From Malania oleifera (taxonomy: Eukaryota > Streptophyta > Magnoliopsida > Santalales > Ximeniaceae), in the NCBI RefSeq assembly GCF_029873635.1, contig NC_080422.1, positions 5,684,001-5,748,000 of the forward strand: a stretch of 64,000 nt of DNA. The letters run 5' to 3'. Positions 1 to 12,941 of the stretch are shown piece by piece; within the stretch, counting starts at the first letter, position 1; each line of letters opens with the position of its first letter. The position numbers and the translations under genes were made by a program. The notes beneath the pieces are model-generated. The model had not been told where the DNA came from and ran no database searches. It was given only the letters and a program-made list of their open reading frames with translations.

Positions 1-496
1 AAAAATGACCCTTACCACATGTGAGAGTAGGGACTTTACCGGTGTTTAGGGCATGGAATCCGGATGCATGCCCTATATGTGCAATGGCCTTTAAGGGCAC
101 CCCTAATTGCTTCAGCAAAAAGGGCAAAAGGGTGGGTGTGCATGAGACACAGGGCCCATAATCGCACGTGCAAGTCACACCCCAAGGAGAGACACATGTC
201 CCCATATGGATCATATCTTGGGTGATATCTTGGTTGTCCCCTACTGAATTAATTAAAGGAAAATGATAGAACGCGAGGGGCTTGGGGCCTAACCTAGGGC
301 ACCCTTACCAGTTTCCCCCCTACCAAGGAGCCGTAGGAGGACACTACTCAAGATTTTCCAAGCTTGGTGTGGGGCAGGTTGCCCTAGGAGCACATCCGTG
401 GTAGGATTCATGTTTGGGGAGAGGGTCCATTTGCATTAAACCATTAACCGAAAGTGAAATGTGAATATTCATTATTATTATTATTATTATTTATTA
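1..496. other. unclassified left-edge sequence
   Basis: No credible coding region. The first 430 bases are less AT-rich than the rest, with CA-rich text and a CACGTG-type site near 163; an (ATT)n run lies near 470-495. It may be the tail of an element that starts outside the window. Confidence 0.3.
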
Positions 497-798
497 GGGC
501 ACAAGACAAATTTAATAAAAAAAAAAAGACATTTTTATGATTTTAAAATTTTCAAAAACTTCACTTGAGATTTTAAAAATCTCATGAATCTCTCCTAAAA
601 TTTGTCAAGATGATATACATATTTTCTTGTAATTTATAAAAAGATAAGATTTTTTTAAGAGAGGTCTATGTCTTTTTGACAAATTTTAGAAAAGATGTGT
701 GACATTTTTGAAATTTTGAAAGAGATTTGTGCTATTGAAATCTCAGGAAGGACTTTGTCATTTTATCAAATCTCAAGAGAGGTGAGTGTCTTTTGTCC
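497..798. mobile_element. fold-back (inverted-repeat) element, copy 1
   Basis: The left end reads GGGCACAAGACA and the right end GAGGTGAGTGTCTTTTGTCC, so the termini are imperfect inverted repeats. The interior alternates stretches like 'gagattttaaaaatctc' with their complements, so the whole piece could fold back on itself. Two relatives with the same termini lie at 18,728 and 22,276. There is no coding capacity. I could not identify a clean target duplication. A MITE or fold-back transposon is the simplest reading. Confidence 0.5.
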
Positions 799-1340
799 TT
801 ATTATTTTTTTTAATTTCTTAAAACTCAAATTTAAGCATATTAAGAATTTTACTTGTGAGTTTGTTCCATATTAGAAAAATTAAATGGATAATTAATGTT
901 TATATACATGGTTGGACCTAAGACCCAATAGGTTTAAGCTTTTGAGTCAAGTTGGTGCTCACACATGTGTATTAAGCTCCCCCATGGATTCCTCGAGAGC
1001 TAACAGGACAAGTTTTTCAAACCCATCCAAGTGATACCAATTGGGAAATGAAAATATTGTCGTCCATCCATTGACGCACATTTAGTAATTCACTAGGCAA
1101 ACTACAAGTGAAGAATCAAACTTGGGATCTTAGAGTCACAGGTCTTTTCATGCAGTATACAATAGTCTTTTCAAAATTTATCTTATATTTTTAAAATAAT
1201 ATTCTTAATAAAAGACTATTCAAACATTATATATATATATATATATTAATGTATATTTTGAATGAAAATTATAAATTTTAATAGATTTATATTCCAAATT
1301 TGAATTTGAGGATTGACTAGCATGGGCATTTGGTTCAACT
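799..1340. other. AT-rich spacer
   Basis: No gene seen. There is an (AT)n run near 1,230-1,246. The last five bases, CAACT at 1336-1340, are the left target duplication of the following solo LTR. Confidence 0.4.
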
Positions 1341-3885
1341 TGTGATGCCCTGATTTTTCATATCATTATATATAATAATAATCAACAACAATAAACAATC
1401 ATTTATCACGTTACAAACTCTGATACCATATCAACAAGACCCGACCCGACCCGAGGTGGGGTATCAAGTAATCAGTTCATCATATACATACATTCCTAAC
1501 AGCAAAAGTCAATATTTACATACCATTTCGAATACAAATAGCAAGGTACCATGTATCTATACATACACATATACATCTCCATAACTCCACAAAATACCCC
1601 AGTGGATTTCACAAAACACACTCTCCAACTCAAAACACTTACCCTGTCTATCAGGGTACTAGGTCCCCTCTATCTCGGACCTCTATCTACTTATCTGTCT
1701 CGATTCCCTAAAAAGTTTGGATATTCGGGTGGGACACCTCTCAGTAAGTTGGAATAAATTATTTACAGTGTGTGGCAGTATGAGTTTAGTTATATCATAA
1801 TATACTTATTTAAGTGATTATATCATTTGAGAAAATATACCGATATGTACTCATAATCACATAGATATAAAACATAATTTCATAAGATTTGTTATCATTT
1901 CTTATACTTACACATATACAACCAATATTTATCAGCGAAAGTTCCCAATGATAGAGGAGATTATATGCCTATACATGTAGCGCCTCTCTACTCTGATATT
2001 ATTTGTAATCTTACCCGATTAACTTGGGTGTGGTTACAACTGATACTTATTAGGACACTCATCTTACTCAATAAGCTCTTATGCGGAGAGTTTTACTTCG
2101 CCCTAATTATTTAGGTAATTAAAGTCACACTCTTTCATTTCTTATATTTATTTCACAATCTAACTCATGAGTGTCCTCAGTAACCAGTTCATATTCTATC
2201 TGTAACTCATGGCAGCCCTGAGGATATTTACCACATCATATTTCCCCCATGATCAGGGTTGTGCGGCCCGAAGGCTGGATTTAAACCGCGACTGGCCTAT
2301 CCGGTTAGATCAAAACAAGGAATCATTCTGTCAGTAGTACGATTGGCCTACCCACTCCTGGTCTAGACACTAGGTGGCAAAACCACCCTTCTCACTGGCA
2401 CAATTGACTACCACACCACACTTTCCACAAAACTGTGTGGTTGCACTTATCATCCCACTAACAACGGTACCGTGCTTTCAGAAATACTCCAGTCCATCAG
2501 GATTCTCATTTTCACTTTTCAATATTCGCATTTCAGTATTCATATTTCAATATTCACATTGTAGTATTCACATTACAGTATTCACATTTCAGAATTCCCA
2601 TTTCAGTATTCACATTATAGTATTCACATTGCAATATTCACATTTCATCTCCTATCAGTATATAGTTCAATTCAATATTTCTGTACCAACATATCTTATA
2701 TCATGTATATCATCATTTCAAATAAAACACATCTGTATCTCACATTTATCATATTACTGTAAAACATATTGGTATATCATTTTTCATCATTTCCAGTAAA
2801 AACCATTTCTGCATATCATGTTTTTTCATTTCTATAAAACATATCTTTATTTCTCATATTTTTATTTCGGTATTAACATATTATTACATTTCATATTCTC
2901 ATTTCTTCCCATTCCAAAACATATACATATTTATTCCATTTTATCACAATTACAGTGTAAAACATTATTCACGTTCCCCATGCCACACAATTTCATCTGA
3001 TATTCACAATACAATATTTACAAGGAAAATATCATAATTTCATTTTCACATATTTACTCAACCATAAATTTTCAAAAATAACTATTATAATTTATTCCCA
3101 TTACCTGACTTACTGAGAGGCATGCTAAAAACCCTAGATCCACGCCTGCGACGTTCAGAACTCAAAACCCTGGAATCATATTTTCCCCAGTTCAATTAAC
3201 TCAACCCTAGAATTACTATTATTTTAACATTTCCTAAGCCCACACACTCCTAATACTAATTAAACTTTTAAAATAATTAATGGATATAATATCACTATCC
3301 TCACCCTAACCTTGGAGTGATGTCTAGGAAATCCAAATTAAAAATCTACTCTGATTAAAACGATGAGGATCGGAGTTAGGACTTTGTGGTGGTGTCCGAT
3401 CGTCGATTTGGCTAAAGATTTAAGAAAAAACTGAGGAGAGAGTGAGATTTTATCTTATCGCAAGAGTGGTACCTACAACACTCCTATGACAAATCCACTT
3501 CAGTTAAAATGTTATTAGTAGAGTATGGAACTCAGGGGTATTTTCCATTCTCCGATTAGCGCATGTTTGACCGAGAAAATCGAGGAGAGAGAAAGAGAGG
3601 TGGCGGAGGAGAGAGACAAGACGTGAGAAGAGAGAAAAGCAGACACCTGCGCAGGAAGCTCCTCAATTTCAAATTTCTGAAGCTTCAAAAGAAACTTCAG
3701 GATGTTGTTAAGTTAACATATATGATATAATATATTATATTAATATTATATACATATATATTATATTATATTAGTTAATTAATAATTAATAATTAATTAA
3801 TTTTAAATTTTAATTAATTAATTAATTAATTTTTTGAAATCACTGCATCCTCTTATAATAATTTTTTTTTTTTTTTGGCATTACA
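1341..3885 (-). mobile_element. solo LTR (2.5 kb), Ty3/gypsy-like, target duplication CAACT
   Basis: The segment begins TGTGATGCCC and ends GGCATTACA, giving TG..CA termini with matching inverted ends. It is flanked by identical CAACT at 1336-1340 and 3886-3890. Read on the minus strand it shares landmarks with the LTRs at 4,455-6,557 and 12,942-15,094: a 'cttactgagaggtgtctcac'-like block and a 'cgggccgcacaac' block. It contains a run of about 14-bp units ('agtattcacattt') near 2,540-2,660. No internal region follows, so it is a solo LTR left by recombination between two LTRs. Confidence 0.8.
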
Positions 3886-4242
3886 CAACTAGTCCAACTA
3901 GCCTCTAACTCAATCTTAAACATACTTATAGAAAATTTTAAACTTTCATAATCTATATTATGCTTGTTATTTTTAAAGAGTAGATTGAATTATTTTATCG
4001 AGTCCAATTAAGCCATTATTTAAAGATATTTTCATAAATAAATTTTATCATAAAATTCACTATATAAATGAATAAAAATAATTAGTGATATGAATAATTG
4101 TAATTATTCAATTGTTTGCTTTGTTATCATTTCTTTTAATTCTTCCTAATTACTCATTGTTAATTTTGAATTTAATTGTCTTAGTAAAATACTAAAATGT
4201 GCTAAGACATGCTTTATTGACTATTTTTTTTATGACTCCGAG
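3886..4242. other. AT-rich spacer
   Basis: No gene or recognisable repeat beyond the CAACT duplication at its left edge. Confidence 0.4.
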
Positions 4243-4760
4243 TATTAGAATTGGTGATATCCCAAGAGAGGGGTGAATTGCATATTTAATATTTTTGATC
4301 AAACTATTTAACTGATTCACAATCTTTATCAAGCTAAAGTTAAATACATGTAAAAGCAATCACAACAATATATATATAAACATACATGTGCAGAAATTTA
4401 AAGAGTGTAGAGATAGAGAAAACAAGACCAAGATTTATAAGGTTTGACTATACTTGTAGAGATCTGAAGAATTATGGTATTTAAATAATAAAAGAGGAAG
4501 AAAAATAGAAATTGTAAAAGGGGGGTCATAGTAGGTCCTCCTCGACGAAGTGGCTTATTGGGATCGTTGACGGGGACACGTGTCTCGTTGACGAGAAGAT
4601 ACTGAGAGATTATTTTCAGTTCTGAATTTTGTCGATGAGGAATAGGTGTTCGTCGACGAACTTCCTTCGTGGCCTCGTCGATGAAGTGACATGGCTCGTC
4701 GACGAGTGCAAGTATATAAATAGCATAAACTTGATTTTTTTGCAAAAAATTATGTGAGGA

Positions 4761-4766
<6 letters not shown>

Positions 4767-4800
<34 letters not shown>
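4767..4800. repeat. (CT)n microsatellite in LTR leader
   Basis: About 17 uninterrupted CT dinucleotides, lying just downstream of the TATA-like site of the LTR at 4,455-6,557. Confidence 0.9.
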
Positions 4801-4802
<2 letters not shown>

Positions 4803-5374
4803 GTTCGTACCCTCTCCCTTCTCTTTAAGATTTTGGGCTGGTTTCTTGTCGGTTCAACAATCTGAGGCCGCCACGACACTCCTAGGAAAGTTCTCTTCAA
4901 ATTTGCTTGAGTGGATCGTTGGTGGGGCTATCTTGAACTTCATCCCAAGTTCAGGGTAAGACTTTTTATTTAGTAATTGACTTTCTTACAATTACAGAAT
5001 AGGTAGTACTCGAAGAAATATTGAATTTTTGTTTGGGGCGATGTTGTTTACAGGGTGTTGAACGGGGAATCCTACGGGTGCAGGACTGGTTATTTTAGGA
5101 GCTTTCCAAAAGTCAGGTAAGGGGATAAACTAAATCAGAATTTTATGAAAATGTATTTATTATTTTACAACATTTAATTTTAGATAAATATGTATGTTAT
5201 AGAATTATATTGGGAATAATGTTGTTGAACAAAAATATGATTAATACCTCTTTTGTGTGGCATGAGTAAAATTTACCATGGAAAATTATGATGATGGAAT
5301 ATTATGTTTACAAAAATAGTATGTTTTCATTGCTTCCAGGAAAATGTTAAAATGACATAGGGATTTTTCAAACT

Positions 5375-5560
5375 GAGAATTTTATATGATATATCGGCAT
5401 ATGGGCCGAAGTTTTTATATGATATATCGGCGTACGGGCCAAGGTTATTATATGATATGTTGGCGTACGGGCCAAGGTTTCTATATGATATATCGGCGTA
5501 CGGGTCGTGATTTATAAAATACAAAATGTCAGCGTAAGGGCCGTAAATTTTAGATGATAT
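5375..5560. repeat. tandem repeat of about 34-36 bp inside the LTR
   Basis: Five imperfect units built on TATATGATATATCGGCGTACGGGCC. They keep an artefactual minus-strand reading frame open, but nothing suggests a real protein. Confidence 0.8.
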
Positions 5561-7811
5561 GTTATGCAAAGATGTATGAAAATATTAACATGATAGATAT
5601 GATTATGTAGTAGTCATGTATCATTATTTGTAAGTATGTTATATGTTATTAGAACCTGGTTGGTTTGGTTTCGGCTTTCATGAAGCACGATACTGTAGCT
5701 ATATGATCACAATCATGTTTATGTTAGTGCTACCGCTTGCCGTATAGGACAGTGGGAGATTGGCAGTCAATGTGGTTTTTTGTAGCGCAGACGTCCCTCT
5801 GGTGTCCGGACGAGGAGGGGCAGACCCATCATACTTACAGACTTTTGTTTGATCTAGCGTGGTTGGCCAGCCATTTCTAGATTCCGCCTTCGGGCCGCAC
5901 AACCCAGTCATGTGGGGGTAAGACATGACACCATTCAGCTAACCATCCAGGATGTTTTCTATGTACAGTTGTATGAGATGATTTATGTGTATAGAAATTC
6001 ACTATGTTATACCATGATATAATAAAACATGTTTCTCTTGGATATGATATAGACAGTTTTATCAAGTATGTTTATGTACAGTTATATGTATAACACGAAA
6101 ATACTTATGTTGTCATACACTGATATTAGTTTATTTCCCTTACTGAGAGGTGTCTCACCCCAGCTATACAAATATTTCAGAAGCCCCAGATAGAAGAGTG
6201 GATAGAGCTCCGCAATGTTAGGATTCAACTGACCTACCCTATTTGAAGGGTAAGTATTTTGCTAGAGTTAGACAGATTTTTTGGTGGTGACCTGAGGCAC
6301 TTTTGGATGTTTTTGGATATGTGTATATATATGACAATTGTAGTAAGACTCTGGTATTGTGTTGGTTGGACAATTTGATATGTATATGATTTTACGTTTC
6401 CTGCTGCTTAAGTATCAGTATTGTATTTCAGGTATACCCCTGGTACCCTTGGGTTCAAGTGGATTATGATTTACCAGGTTGATTATGATTTGCCAAAATT
6501 ATTATATTGGATATTATTATAAAAAAATATATATGGTAAAATAAGCAAGTCATTACAATACCCGTCTACATCCTTGCCTCAAGACAATCACTTGAGGATT
6601 TCCACTATACACTCCTTCAACAAGACGAAGTTACCTTTTACAATCCCTCCTTATAGGTGGAGACACCTCTCCAAGAAAAAACCCTTGCTTGGCATGATTC
6701 CAACCTAAAACGTTAAAGTAAATGAAGATAAGAAAATTTGTGTACAATGAGTACTCCTTTAAGAAATGGAATAGCAAATCTAATACACTCTCAAAGAATA
6801 AGAATTGAAGCTCAAATAGATTTAGCATGGTTTTCTAAAATGAATTTTGGAATAGCAAGAATAAGAGAACTTTGATGTGAGAAATGTGTATAAATGAAGC
6901 TCAAGGATTCAAGATTATTCAAGGATTGTGCAAAAGTATTTTCCAATTGTTTAAGCTTAGTATTTATAGACAAATGTAAAATATATTTTTTATATGACCG
7001 TTGGAGTGTTTAAAGAATATTTTATTTCAAAAAATATGACCATTTTCTAGCCATTCGGGGTTTTTCCCGAGAGTTCTGGCCGACGGGATTGAGGTTCAGT
7101 TGACTGAACCAAAGGCGATTTCCATGATTTTTTGTCGACCGCCCCTATGATCTGGTTGGTCGGATCATACTCGAAGAAATTCAGTGGACTGGGCTTCACA
7201 TCCGGTCGGCCAACTGCCTTATAAAATTGAGTTTTTCGGCCTTTTCAAGTTCAAACTCATTTTAAACCTTTTGAAGTAGTTAATCATTTTTAATAAGAAA
7301 GTTTTCCATAAAAAAATTAAGTCTCTAAGGTCCATCTAGGGTTAGGTATGAGCTTCACTTCAAATTCAATAAGACATGCATTTACAAATATTTTAAATGC
7401 AATACAACTGAAAATTCTCTAAGTCTTCGATCTTTATTCTATAATTACTTCATGGAATGTGCCAAGTGTTGTGTCATTGAGTGCTTTATGACTTCCATTT
7501 TGCATTGATCATTGTGCTTTCTCAAGATCATTCATGTGAATATACTCAAAGTACAAATGAGATGCTATGGTTTGTCATTATTAAAACGGGATAAGACTAA
7601 AAAAGTCAATATTAGGGATTCCAACCACCATTGCGCCACATTGGACATTATGGTGCGACACCAAACTCGAAAGATGTTTAGCAGACGCTACCACCAACAT
7701 CCGGTTAATATCTTGAGTATGCTCTAAGGAGCAGCGAGCTTGAATCCTTGACGATGTGGTAGACATGCTCTATTGACTATTAATAGGAATTATTTGAGCT
7801 TGTGCAATTAA

Positions 7812-9917
7812 TGGTTGACTTTTTGAGTCCAATTCCTATTTTGATGCTGACAAAGCACATGTATCTTATGTGTGTACTTAGCTTATGAATAAGTATATAA
7901 TTCAAATCACACGTAAGATCAACGAAAAATAGAAGCTAGCAGGAACATAAAACTCACACACTTTTGACGAATTCCATGGATTATGAAGAGTAAAAGAAGA
8001 AGACATTTTGATTTTTATTGTAATACATTTAATTTTTATTTTTTGGTCCGTAATAATGCATGCATCTACATGATATGGATTGTTTGCTCATACGACCGTA
8101 AATTGACCTTAGGGACCTAAGTGTTCACATAAAACCATTTTCAAAATTGCCTAAATCACACAACAGTTTTCAAAATATATTAAGGTAAAAAATTTGGGCT
8201 AAAATGAATTTGACAAAGACTTTGGTTGACTGACGTTGGATTTTTTGGGCTTAATTAAAAATCCTAGGCCATAGACTGACCTTGGGTCCCCAAGCACTTC
8301 ATGAAAAATCTCTTAAGTTAAAATGTCACATTTATACAAATAGGGATAAAACTTAGGGTCATAATTAGGGTCAAAATTGTGTTTTTGACTAGCCCTGCTC
8401 GAACGAACCATTCTAGTTATAATTAGCTTGGTCAACCGAACACTCTGTTGGCCCAAAATTCAAAATGTTGACTAAGCCTCAGTCGACCGACCTCTTGGAG
8501 TGTTAAATGCCTCGGTCGACTAAATAGGGAAAAGTCAAACTTTTGACTTGTCTTTATTTTTGAATTGACATTCCTCGGTCGATCGAACTATAAAAATTCA
8601 CTTTTCCACCAACTTGGTCGACCGAACCTCAAAAATGGTCAACTAGCCTTTTACCTTGGTCGACCGAACCCACGAAGGGTTCAGAAACACCCTGAGTTGG
8701 TCGACCAAACTTGCAGTTCAAAATTGCCTTAGTTGACTGAACGTATTATAGTGGTCGACCGAACCTCTCGAGTTAAGTTATTTTCCAGCGCTAATTAAGC
8801 TTAATTTTTTCATTAAACAATCTGAAAAATACCAAACGTGTCCCCAAACGATCATATTTTTAAGAAGTCTATATACACCCCTTCATTAGCCAAAATTATC
8901 AACTTTGACTAGCCATAATTTTCTCTCAAATCTTTTTGACAAAATTGTTAATCAAAGTTCCCCCAAATACTTTTTTATTGCAAATCTTTTGGGAAAAATC
9001 TTTATACTCTCTTTCCATTCATTCTTTTCAAAATTATTTTGAAAGAGAGTACTTTATTTTTATTTTTTTGGGCATTCATTTGTTAATCAAAACATATTAC
9101 TCTCATTTGTTCCTTATTTTTTGAAAATCATTTTGAGAGCAAGCTTTGAATTTCTCCCGTTTATTTTGTTGATAAATATTCTTGGAGAAATTTTTTGAAA
9201 GACTTAAGTACTATTTTTACATTCATATTTTCTTGTGCTTGGAAAGGTCTTCTTGCATTTATACTTTCATAGAAAAATTTTATCTTACAAGAATCATTTG
9301 AAAAACCAAAACCCTAGGTTCTTTGATTATACTTTGAAAAATATTTTTGGGAGAATATTTTATTAGGATCCAAATCTTTGAAGTATATATTAAATGCATT
9401 TTCTTTAAAGATTGACAATATCACTTTGAGAAAAACACCCATACTCTAGTGAGCATAATTTCATATCATCAGAGAGTGTATGTATTTGAACTTTTAATAT
9501 GTACATTCATGCTTGTGTTTAGAAGTGTTTAATATGTACAAAAATATTTTTATTGTACCAGTGGATTTAACTCATAAATTGAACTGGAAATCTCAGTCCC
9601 GTAAGTGAAACAGGTTTGGTTTAACCCGTTAATTGAATTGGGGAGTTTCAGCCTCGTAAGTAAGATCAGTTGGGTTCAGCTCGGAATTGAATTAAGGAGT
9701 TTTAACCCCGTAAGTGAGACCGGTTTAGTTCAGCCCATCAATTGAACTAGGGTGTCTCCGTCCCTTAAAGGAGACCAATTAGGTGTGTTCAATTGTTTTA
9801 CATACACGTGTATATTTTGAATGAGATATGATGTGGTGAATCGACACTTAGTTTAAATTAACCAAAAAGTTTTAAAAATTCAATTCACCCCCTCTTGGGA
9901 TTACACTATTTTCAATA
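7812..9917 (+). mobile_element. solo LTR (2.1 kb), CGACCGAAC family, copy A
   Basis: It starts TGGTTGACTTTTTGAGTCC and ends CAATTCACCCCCTCTTGG followed by TTTTCAATA. These match the start and end of the solo LTRs at 45,566-47,655 and 55,328-57,399, and the length is almost identical. The flanks are ATTAA (7807-7811) and ATTAT (9918-9922), a target duplication with one mismatch. Between about 8,390 and 8,770 the motif GGTCGACCGAAC (a palindromic core plus tail) recurs many times. A second set of about 60-bp units ('ttgaactgg..cccgtaagtgagacc') runs from about 9,555 to 9,785. Confidence 0.75.
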
Positions 9918-11689
9918 ATTATGATATTCTAGCTCTTTCAACTTTTATTTTCTTTTATTAACAATTAATTTATAATTTGTTTGAGAATGGTGTGAAATGA
10001 ATCTAAAATTTATAATTTTATATATTCATCATATAATTTTTATTTTATTTTATCCTATTTCTTATTCATAACATTGAACATACTAAATATTGGATTAACT
10101 AATTTATTTTCTAAAAATTATTATTGGCTTCAAATTTATTGAAAATCAAAATATTCTCAATTTTAGGGCATGAATGTTTCACTCTTTTTTTGGGGCAAGA
10201 ATGTTTCCTTCGGGTTTGGTGCCGCACCATGTGTTTAATGAGGCGTGATGGTGACAGGAGTTCCTGGGTTATCAAATAATAATAATAATAATATTGGCAC
10301 TACTCAATTTTATATACAACAATCTACAAAAAAATTAACCTTAAATATTTCTCTTGAAAACTTGAATATTTCCAAATGTAAGTTTATATTTTTTAAAAAT
10401 TAGTTATACTTTAATTTTAGACAGAAAACTAAATACGAAAACAGAATTGTTATTTTTTTTTTCTAGCTAGATGATTGAATAAAATAATTTTATTTTAATT
10501 GATTTTATTTAATATTTCCCTTAAATTGCTACTGCATGTTAAAATTACTGTTAACCATAAACTTTATCTAGTTTGAAGTTGTTCTTGCAAGTCTGAAGTG
10601 ATTATAGACTACAAAAATAATTCAGTCATAAAATTTTTAAGAATCTTTGATTCAAAATTGTCTTTTAGGATTGATCATCCTGTACCTTCAAATTATTACT
10701 TACATTAATCAATTTAGAGGAATTTATATCCTGTTTTAATTGAGAGATGAAATCAAATGACCTAATCAATTAATTTTAACTTGCAACTAAAAGTTTGTGT
10801 GTATAAATTACGTCAAAAGCACCCTAAAAAAGTTTGACTGAGATCTTAGACAATGGTAAACTCAAATGATTGATTAAAAATATCTACGTTATATAATCTG
10901 CGACAATTATGATGAATAATATGGAAAAACAAAGAGATAGATAAAGTAACAAAAATACACAAATTTGACGTGGTTCGGTAGTATGCCTACATTCACAGGA
11001 ACGAGTGACAGCTGCATTTTACTCTATAAAAATAGGGTTACATCATATGTATTTATATTAACCTTAACCGTACAAAGGTATTAGGAAAATTCCTCAAATA
11101 CCCATATACTGTACCGCAGGGGCAATCCCAATCTATTAATCATCTCAGTCAATAAAATAATAAATTATAAGTCCAAAAGGACAAGTAACATCATTCTGCT
11201 CGGTACGCTACGCTCCCCTCACTCCATTTCGCTTCACTTATGGTATTAGTCTACTCCCTTTGTATATGTGTTCCACTCGATATGAGTCACATACTACAAC
11301 ACTCTAAACATTGACAATCATATATGTTATTTTGACATGCAATCATGATCAACTTTCTTTTCTCAGTAAACAAACATGCATGCAGATTTTGATTTCATTC
11401 CTGTAATTCACATCAATGTCTTTTTCATGTCAACAAAAGCCCAAATACAATCATATAAATGCTTATGATCGATCTTGATGTTTGAAATGATAATGATTTC
11501 CAACATATAAAATCATCATTGACATTAATTAGGTCAAACTTTGAGTTGATTACATCAGTCCACTCTACTATCTTAATCTCATGGAAATTAAACTTCACAC
11601 TTTGTAAAACCCAAAAAGGTTATGGTTGTTGTAGTTGTTGTTTTTTTTTTTATTAAAATTATTGCTAATGCAGTCTATCTCTAGTTTAA

Positions 11690-11728
<39 letters not shown>

Positions 11729-12513
11729 TATTATTATTATTATTATTTATCTATTTTCTAATTGTTTAAAAAGCATTAATTTTTTTTAAAAAAGTAAAGG
11801 TTACATGTAAAATAAAATTTATGTGTTTAATTATCTGCTAATCATTTCGTTTTGCTTCTTTTGTAATGATTAACTAAGTAAAAGGTAATCCATTTTAATT
11901 TTCTTTCTTGTATTTTTTGTTTCAATTTCCAATAAATCAGTGCAGTCTTATGAGGCTTTATCACATGAAATTATATAATTATCAATTTTTTGATAATGAT
12001 TGTACCATCATTAGCAGTAAAATTAGTAGTAATTATGTTTAATACCACTTTTAACACTTAATTATGAAGCTCAAAAGTGGTATTTAGTTAACAGTCATGT
12101 CTTATTTTTAATTTTTAGTTTTTAGTTTTTAATCAAAAATTATTTGTTCATTTTTAGAAATATATAATGGAAGAGTATAACCACAAATTTATCCACCGAT
12201 TATCTTTGGGACATTCCAAGTTGTTAAAGTAGGAACATATGACTTTGAAGGGACATTTTAACCCTATGGTTGGATGAGGACTTGGATTTGATTTTTTGTG
12301 AATTTAGATAAAATATAATTTAAATTATATGAATTTTGTTCAAATCCACTTAAATGTAAATTTATTAAAATTCGTGCTCTCAAACACAACATAAAGGTCT
12401 TGGATTTTAACAATGGAGGAGCAAAAACATATCTATATTTATTTGAGTGTAGGATATATATAGCTCCTCACTCAACTTATAAAGCCACTAAATAATATAT
12501 GTAATAGGCTTAA
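9918..12513. other. AT-rich intergenic sequence
   Basis: No gene found. A stretch around 10,960-11,060 ('acgtggttcggtagtatgcctac') looks like an LTR remnant, as this phrase is common in plant LTR leaders, but no borders could be set. Confidence 0.4.
11689..11746. repeat. (AAT)n / (ATT)n microsatellite
   Basis: A run of AAT trinucleotides that turns into ATT trinucleotides, so the array is also an inverted repeat able to form a hairpin. Confidence 0.9.
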
Positions 12514-12803
12514 TGTCACTGTTCCACATCGAATGTATACTAAGGAGATCTGAGACTTATAAAAATGGTCTAGACTCTGTGAGGTGCCTTTCATAGGACA
12601 AACCCGTGAGGCCAGTGGGCCAAAGTGGACAATACCTCACTGGAGTTGGGCCTAGGACTGTTACACGACACTTGGTATCAGAGCTACCCTGGGGGTACTA
12701 TCTTGTGGGTGGATCCTACACAGAGCTATAAGCCACTCCGATGAGAGCATCAAAGATCGGACAGGAGAGTCTGTTACGGTCCCACATCGGATGTGTACAG
12801 ATC
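12514..12803 (+). mobile_element. TRIM-like LTR element fragment
   Basis: A short LTR (about 12,514-12,665) starts TGTCACTGTTCCACATCG and ends GGACTGTTACA. Nearby at 12,673-12,684 is TGGTATCAGAGC, the standard initiator-Met tRNA primer-binding site. About 90 bases later (12,771) a second LTR start appears, TGTTACGGTCCCACATCGGATG, and breaks off at about 12,803. The tiny interior between two LTR starts fits a terminal-repeat retrotransposon in miniature, truncated in its second LTR. No coding sequence. Confidence 0.55.
12673..12684 (+). other. primer-binding site (initiator tRNA-Met)
   Basis: A perfect TGGTATCAGAGC a few bases after the end of the TRIM-like LTR. Confidence 0.75.
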
Positions 12804-12941
12804 CAAATTATTGAAGCACCTAAGATCTCTAATTCCATAGCAGCAACCCTTCATCATCAAATGGTTTATAGACTTCAGAACCATTCCTTTCATTCGGTTG
12901 CCCCTCAAGAAAATCAATATGCTCTCCTTGTCAATTATGAT

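Larger units (their letters stand above)
4455..6557 (+). mobile_element. solo LTR (2.1 kb), Ty3/gypsy-like, nested
   Basis: It begins TGTAGAGATC and ends GTCATTACA. It is flanked by ATACT (4450-4454) and ATACC (6558-6562), a target duplication with one mismatch. Removing it rejoins the antisense LTR around it. Landmarks shared with the LTR at 12,942-15,094 are a CT microsatellite in the leader, 'caggtaaggggat', a 'cgggccgcacaac' block and 'ccttactgagaggtgtctcacccca'. A likely TATA box (TATATAAATAG) lies near 4,711-4,721, just before the (CT)n run. CGTCGACGA motifs recur at 4,545-4,705. Confidence 0.75.
4243..7611 (-). mobile_element. antisense LTR fragment (CGACCGAAC family), split by a later LTR
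   Basis: Read on the minus strand it starts near 7,611 with TATTGACTTTTTTAGTC, similar to the TGTTGACTCTTTGAGTC start of the solo LTR at 45,566. It ends near 4,243 with CACCCCTCTCTTGGGA..CCAATTCTAATA, matching the ends of the LTRs at 7,812, 45,566 and 55,328. The copy is interrupted by another LTR at 4,455-6,557; without it about 1.26 kb remain, so it is shortened relative to the 2.1-kb family members. The TG/CA termini have decayed to TA. I found no target duplication. Confidence 0.6.

Noticed and set aside
5327-5569. Minus-strand frame with repeated GPYADISYKN text
   Set aside because: It is the translation of a tandem repeat inside a solo LTR.
10960-11060. Possible LTR leader fragment
   Set aside because: Only one suggestive phrase; no LTR ends, primer-binding site or duplication could be found.
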